Position numbers and translations under genes: made by a program
Notes under the pieces: model-generated
Databases searched by the model: none
Seen by the model: only the letters and a program-made list of their open reading frames with translations
What the model was told of the DNA's origin: nothing
Shown here: positions 1 to 4,200 of the stretch, in pieces
Layout: the number at the start of each line of letters is the position of its first letter
Position numbering within the stretch: position 1 is the stretch's first letter
NCBI GenBank assembly: GCA_964560875.1
Contig: CAZLMW010000224.1
Span: 1 to 5,847, forward strand
Direction of reading: 5' to 3'
Length of the DNA: 5,847 nt
Source: CAZLMW01 sp964560875
GTDB lineage: Bacteria; Myxococcota_A; UBA9042

Positions 1-1
1 C

Positions 2-406
2 CCCAACGACCGATCGCTGCAGCGGGCGGCACAAGTAGCCGATGAACGGTTCGGCCTGGTCGCCATGTGGTTGCATGGGTCTCACGCAAAGGGTCACGCG
101 GGGCCGCGGAGCGACGTCGACCTTGCGGTGTTGCTCAGGGACCAACCCACGGCCATCGAAAAGCTGAGCCTGCAAGCCGACATGGCCGCCGTCATCGGAG
201 CCGACGTCGACCTTGCCGTGCTCGATCGTGACTCGTCGCCGATCTTGTTTCGGCAGCTCATGAAGAACGGCCGGCTCATCGTCGACGGCGACGCAACGCA
301 GCGCGCCTACTATGCGTTGTGGATGATGTCCGCGTACCACGACCTGAAGATCTCGCGGCGGCGAGCTGAAGAGCGCCTGGTTGCAAGGTTGCGCGATGTC
401 GGTTGA
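2..406 (+). CDS. MntA-like minimal nucleotidyltransferase, 5' end outside window
   Basis: The reading frame is open to the left edge, so the true start lies outside; the ATG at 65 would remove the first helix and is unlikely to be the start. Counting the codon at position 2 as residue 1, the nucleotidyltransferase signature is clear: G26-S27, then S37-D38-V39-D40-L41, with a third acidic residue likely D70 in ADVDLAVL. These are the metal- and nucleotide-binding residues of the MNT fold. The family comparison is with MntA antitoxins (about 135-140 residues), which AMPylate a HEPN-domain RNase toxin (HepT); the 134 residues seen are almost a full protein. No HEPN gene follows: the frame ends in a short charged helix and overlaps a PIN-domain fragment. 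A HEPN partner could still lie upstream of the window. Function as an antitoxin is inferred; another small nucleotidyltransferase role cannot be excluded. Confidence 0.85.
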   Translation, partial: PNDRSLQRAAQVADERFGLVAMWLHGSHAKGHAGPRSDVDLAVLLRDQPTAIEKLSLQADMAAVIGADVDLAVLDRDSSPILFRQLMKNGRLIVDGDATQRAYYALWMMSAYHDLKISRRRAEERLVARLRDVG

Positions 407-641
407 CGCCGATGTGCAAGAAGTCCTGCACATGTGCCGTCGCCGAGGCCGTCATGCGGATGGCGCCCGGCTGTTTGACAGCATCGTCGCGCTCGGGTTC
501 GAGGTGCTGCCCGTCACGCTCGAAACGATGCAGCTCGCTCGGGCCATCGCCAGCGACAATGCCGAACTGTCGACTCGGGACGCGGTACACGCCGGTGCCA
601 TGAAGCTAGCCGGCATCGTGGAAGCGGAGACCCGGGGTTGA
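396..641 (+). pseudogene. Internal fragment of a PIN-domain (VapC-like) toxin
   Basis: From the ATG at 396 (a TTG at 381 is also in frame) 81 residues are read. Residues 5-74 resemble the middle of a PIN-domain ribonuclease: ADVQEVLH with the conserved acidic E9, RRRGR, then VLPVTLETMQLARAIA, and LSTRDAVHAGAMKLAGI with the conserved acidic D62. PIN toxins cleave RNA using three or four acidic residues. The first Asp, in the N-terminal strand, is missing with roughly 45 residues; a stop at 345-347 in this frame excludes it upstream. The C-terminal 'SFDxxF' strand is also missing: after codon 621-623 the frame enters the 109-bp repeat, which supplies the last residues (AETRG) and the TGA at 639-641. 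Usual family length is 130-140 residues. The start overlaps the end of the nucleotidyltransferase frame by 11 bases. The fragment should be inactive. It is probably a rearrangement relic, though a diverged short protein of unknown role is possible. Confidence 0.65.
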
Positions 642-732
642 AACCCCGGGCTCAGTTGAGCAAGCCCGCCGCCGCGGGCTGGTGGAGTTCGTCGTCCGTT
701 TGGCGTCAACAGCCGTGTAGCAGCGCGTCCGC
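624..732. repeat. 109-bp twin-hairpin repeat, copy 1
   Basis: This segment matches 1080-1188 in the same orientation with a single mismatch (G723 against C1179), at an offset of 456 bases. Similarity stops abruptly on both sides. It contains a perfect 8-bp stem (CCCGGGGT/ACCCCGGG, loop TGAA) at 631-650, a small palindrome GCTCA-GT-TGAGC at 650-661, and a second perfect 7-bp stem (AGCCCGC/GCGGGCT, loop CGCC) at 663-680. The remaining half (681-732) shows no strong fold. Two GC-rich hairpins separated by a short linker recall REP/BIME elements mobilised by RAYT transposases, but the family cannot be named from two copies. Copy 1 replaces the 3' end of the PIN-like gene and supplies its stop codon. 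Its hairpins could also act as a rho-independent-like barrier between convergent transcripts, although no T-tract follows. Confidence 0.9.
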
Positions 733-814
733 CAGATGTTCAAACCGCAGCGTTGCTTACATGACCCATTTGAGCCGATTCACGTAGATGCGGTCGGACC
801 TGGGCGATCACCCA
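733..814. other. Short spacer without a supported gene
   Basis: This stretch lies between repeat copy 1 and the stop codon of the DUF2283 gene. Together with that gene it makes up the 347 bp enclosed by the two repeats. No PIN-domain C-terminus is found here in any plus-strand frame, so the missing 3' part of the PIN gene is not simply displaced to the other side of copy 1. No convincing terminator with a T-tract is visible. Confidence 0.5.
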
Positions 815-1015
815 TCAAGCGACGTCGAGCTCAAGGCGGTCCGGCTCGGCGCCTGGAAACCGCTCGCGGACCCCAAGAAGCTCCACTCCGACCACCTGGT
901 CGTTGGCGTCAAAGTCCAAGACGACGCCGGGGCGGACTTCCTCGGACTCCAGCACGTCCGCGTCGCCGAGCCGCAGGTAGATGGCGTCGGTTTCAGGGTC
1001 GTAGTGCAGCTTCAT
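815..1015 (-). CDS. DUF2283 family small protein
   Basis: A 66-residue protein starting MKLHYDPETDAIYLRL. The opening 'YDPExDAxYLRL', the central 'EEVRPGVVLDFDANDQVVGVELL' type pattern (residues 25-47) and the short length match the DUF2283 family closely. The family has no established biochemical role; its members are small, single-domain and often sit beside small toxin-like genes such as DUF4258 proteins, so an antitoxin-like role is sometimes suspected. The start is chosen from the conserved N-terminus and from a good ribosome binding site (GAGGA, 7 bases upstream). An in-frame ATG at 1076-1078 would add 21 residues, has no ribosome binding site and lies at the edge of the repeat, so it is rejected. 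No partner gene is present on either side: downstream is a short spacer, upstream is repeat copy 2. The gene is full length and appears intact, unlike its plus-strand neighbours. Confidence 0.85.
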   Translation of the reverse strand: MKLHYDPETDAIYLRLGDADVLESEEVRPGVVLDFDANDQVVGVELLGVRERFPGAEPDRLELDVA

Positions 1016-1020
1016 CACCG

Positions 1021-1028
1021 CTTCCTCT
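1021..1028 (-). promoter_or_regulatory. Ribosome binding site of the DUF2283 gene
   Basis: Read on the minus strand the bases are AGAGGAAG, containing GAGGA with 7 bases to the ATG at 1013-1015. This decides the start in favour of MKLHYD over the longer in-frame reading. No clear -10/-35 pair is visible between this site and repeat copy 2, so the promoter, if local, may lie partly in the repeat. Confidence 0.75.
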
Positions 1029-1079
1029 GAGACCGGTCGAAGGCCTCGTTCGCCGCCAGCCCGAGCCGTTGTAGTCATG

Positions 1080-1188
1080 GCGGAGACCCGGGGTTGAAAC
1101 CCCGGGCTCAGTTGAGCAAGCCCGCCGCCGCGGGCTGGTGGAGTTCGTCGTCCGTTTGGCGTCAACAGCCGTGTAGCACCGCGTCCGC
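1080..1188. repeat. 109-bp twin-hairpin repeat, copy 2
   Basis: Direct repeat of 624-732 with one mismatch. The same elements occur at 1087-1106 (8-bp stem with TGAA loop), 1106-1117 (GCTCA/TGAGC palindrome) and 1119-1136 (7-bp stem with CGCC loop). It lies upstream of the DUF2283 gene and about 105 bases downstream of the stop of the giant minus-strand gene, so the hairpins would be met by any transcript leaving that gene. Such a position, after a stop codon, is typical of REP-like elements. Near-perfect identity of the copies implies a recent duplication or ongoing homogenisation. Confidence 0.9.
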
Positions 1189-1202
1189 GCCGGCAACGCC
1201 CT

Positions 1203-1241
1203 CCGCTGCGGCATGAAAGCCAAGCCTCGCGCCGGCAGCGG
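1203..1241. terminator. Possible stem-loop downstream of the giant gene
   Basis: CCGCTGC (1203-1209) can pair with GCAGCGG (1235-1241), extended by GGC (1210-1212) with GCC (1231-1233) after one unpaired G, giving about 10 pairs around an 18-base loop. It sits some 50 bases beyond the stop of the giant minus-strand gene, where a terminator would be expected. There is no T-tract on either side and the loop is long, so this is only a candidate; the stronger hairpins in repeat copy 2 could do the same job. Confidence 0.25.
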
Positions 1242-1292
1242 GTCATCCTCCTGGCGAACAAAGACAATACCCGAGGTGCCGCAAATCCGTTG

Positions 1293-4200
1293 TCACTTGG
1301 CATCGCGTGCGCAGCGGATTGTGTAGCCGGCACTGGCGTAGTCCCGGTCTGCACCGGTGCGGTTGGAGCTGCGTGAGCCGATCGCGCCGTAGCCGTACGA
1401 TCCTCCGCGGCTGTTGACGTACTTGGCGGTCAGACAGACCTGCACCTTGGGCTTGGCGCCCGGCGACTTGGTGTAGCGGTCGGCCTCGAAACACCCGGCG
1501 ACCCACTGGTGCGCGTTGCCGCCCATGTCGTGCACGCCGTAGGGACTCACACCGTCAGGATGCGACCCGATGGGCGATGTCAGTCCGGTCCCGCAACCCC
1601 AGCCCTTCTTGTCCGGGTGCTTGAGGTTGAGGCTGGCGTGCTTGCAGGTCGGCTCGGTGTTGCCCCACGGGTACTTGGGCATCGCGGTCTTGCAGTCGTT
1701 GCCGGAGTATTTCTCGCAGCCGCCGCGCGCGGCCTTCTCCCACTCCGCTTCGGTCAGCAGTCGTTTACCCCGCCACTTGCAGTAGTCGAACGCATGTTGC
1801 TGGGATACGCCGTTGATCGGGTGGTTTTCGCGGCCCTTGACGCCCCAATTGATCGACGCCTTATGGTCGCCGCCGCAGTTGGCGTGCTTGGATGTACATG
1901 GCAGCGAACACGCCTTGGCGTCCACGCACGCCTTGTACTGGACCACGGTTGTCGGGTGGACGTCGATCCAGTAGGCCGGCAGTTCGACCTTGTGTTGGGG
2001 CTTTTCGCTGGCCGCACACTGCTTGTCGACGGCGGCGTTGCAGCCCATCCAGAACGGCCCTGCGGGGATGAAGGCCATGTCCTGAGGTGGCGCCTTGAGG
2101 CCGTGGGTTGCCAGCGGGAAATGCAGCAGTTCGTCGGCACGCAGTGCGCGGTTCATGAGGCGAACTTCATCGAGCGCACCCACGAATCCCGTCGCGCCGG
2201 AGGTCGTGGCTCCGATTCGACCCGCCCCAACCTTCGCGTTGTCCGGCTTGGCCTTGTCGGTGGCGGACTGCTGCCCGTCGACAAACAGCGTCGCCGTGTT
2301 CCCCGTCGTAACCAACGCCATGTGTTGAGCCAGCCCGGCTGCCGCCTTCGTGGAACCCTTCAGCCACGGGCCGTGCGCGTGTCCCGACCAGTGCGTGCCG
2401 GGTTCTGGGGCGTACGCGATCGACAGCGAGCCGGGGATGTCCAGCAGCAGCGCCTTAGCGACCTTGCTCGGCCTCGCCCACAGCTCACCAGTCCTGACGG
2501 CGTTCTTGCCAAAATCCAACAACGCGAACGATCCACTACCGTCCAGCTGGACTCCAGTGTTGTGACCACCGGGACCGTGCAGGGCGGACTTGCTGGCGGG
2601 AAGGTAGGAGACAGCCCGTCGCAGGCTCGATGTGTCCTGCGCGACAGTGCCGCCGAACGCGTCAAACCGCCACCACCCCGCATACCCGAGACAAGGACTC
2701 AACAACGCGTCGCACGCCGTCTTCTTGTCCAGCCCGATGACCTTCGTCGGCAGCGCCTTGGCCGCCTTGTTGCCCCACCACAGCTTGTAGTCGTGAAACT
2801 TCCACGCCCCGCCGGTCGATTTGTACGAGCGTGTATGGGCGAGAAAACGGACCCGCGGCAGACCGATGGCGCGCTTGGCGATGTAGTCAGCGGACCTGGC
2901 GACGTTGTGGATGATGACTTCGTCGATCGTTCCGCGGAATTGGTGCTCCGTGGTTCCGCTCTTGTGATTGATACCGATGTACAGCAGTTGCTTGGTTGTC
3001 GTGTGGATGTTGCCGGTTCCATCGGTCGTTGATGCCCGCAGAATTCCATCAACGTAGAGCAGGAAACGCTTCGACGCCGTGTCCCGGACCATCGCGACGT
3101 GGTGCCATTGCTCATCATTGAAGGCCCCCGCCGCTGAGACTTTCGCGTGTTTGGCGTCGCTCGAAGCGATGTCGGCAGTGATCCCGGTCTTCGAGACGAA
3201 AAGCGTGAAATGGTCGGCGCCTTTCTTCTCGGCACCGAAGACCATCGCGATGTCGGCCTTCACCATATCAGTCGGCTGGATCCAAGCTTCTGCTGTGAAT
3301 GGAGCGCCCGCCGGAAACTTCGGCACGTAGGGCGTGTTCACGCGTCCACTCCGAACCGCGCCGTCGGTATCTCCGAACCGTCCGCGAACTGAATGTGTGC
3401 CGGCAAGTGTCCCGTGATGCTTGCCGATCACGTCCTTGGCATCGCCGTCGAATCTCCAGTACGCCACCACGTTCGCGAGATCCGTATCGCTATGCGGCCG
3501 CGCACCGATGATCTCCGCGTGCGTGGCGTGGTCCCAAGGCTGCACGTCGCTGTTTTCAGTCACCCGCACGTCGTCAAAGTCGCCCTGCGCGCCGGAGACA
3601 AAACTGCTGCCATACGGCGCCTTCGACCCCGCGTAGGTGGCGATCTCGCTCGGGCTCAAGGCGCGGTTGAAGACAAGCACATCATCGATGCGCCCAGCGA
3701 AGAAACCTTGGATATTCGCGTTGCTCGAGGTCGTGTCATCCGAGGCCCCGATCAGTGCGCTCACCTCGGAATCGAACGTTCCCGTGAATGGAAACGGCGC
3801 CGACCCGGCCAGTCGTCCGTTGAGGTAAACCGACATCGACTGATTCTCAAACGTCGCGGCTACGTGTTGCCACCGCCCGTCCACGAGCTTGGTGTCACAT
3901 TTGACGGCCGCGCCCCATTTCGGGTTCTCCTTTACTCGCAAGCTGAACTCGCACTCCCCGCTCGCACGAATCGAGAGCCGGACCGACGTCTTGTTCTGGC
4001 TCTTGGAGCCGCTGTCGTGCCCGAACACGTTGGAGACGGTTCCATCGGCGTTCGCGTGGTCGCGATTCACCCATGCTGCCACCGAAAAAGCGCCCTTCGT
4101 CGTCGCTTGCAGCTTCCATGGGGTGTCGAAGTACGACGACTTGCCGTCGAAACTGAACGCTCCGGTCTTCCCTCCGAACGCGCCCGCAGACGACTTCGGA

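Noticed and set aside
402..410. GTTGACGCC at the nucleotidyltransferase/PIN junction matches the reverse complement of 702-710 in the repeat
   Set aside because: Nine matching bases are expected by chance at this window size and base composition, and nothing else of the repeat is found there.
757..800. Short minus-strand frame ending RIYVNRLKWVM after the DUF2283 gene
   Set aside because: It looks protein-like but has only about 15 codons, no start and no ribosome binding site; I could not assign it to a family. It may be a remnant, but the support is too thin.
624..1188. CRISPR array or integron attC-type cassette
   Set aside because: Only two repeat copies with a 347-bp gene-bearing interval rule out a CRISPR array; I see no attC core sites and no integrase.
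1016..1354. Upstream extension of the DUF2283 frame to a 179-residue protein
   Set aside because: The extension reads through the 109-bp repeat and into the 3' end of the giant gene in another frame; the good ribosome binding site and the conserved start support the 66-residue protein.
1509..3032. A 507-residue plus-strand reading frame opposite the giant gene
   Set aside because: It is antisense to a minus-strand frame with clear LamG and SUMF1 domains; it shows Arg/Val/Gly-rich noise without any domain. Long open antisense frames are usual in GC-rich genes.
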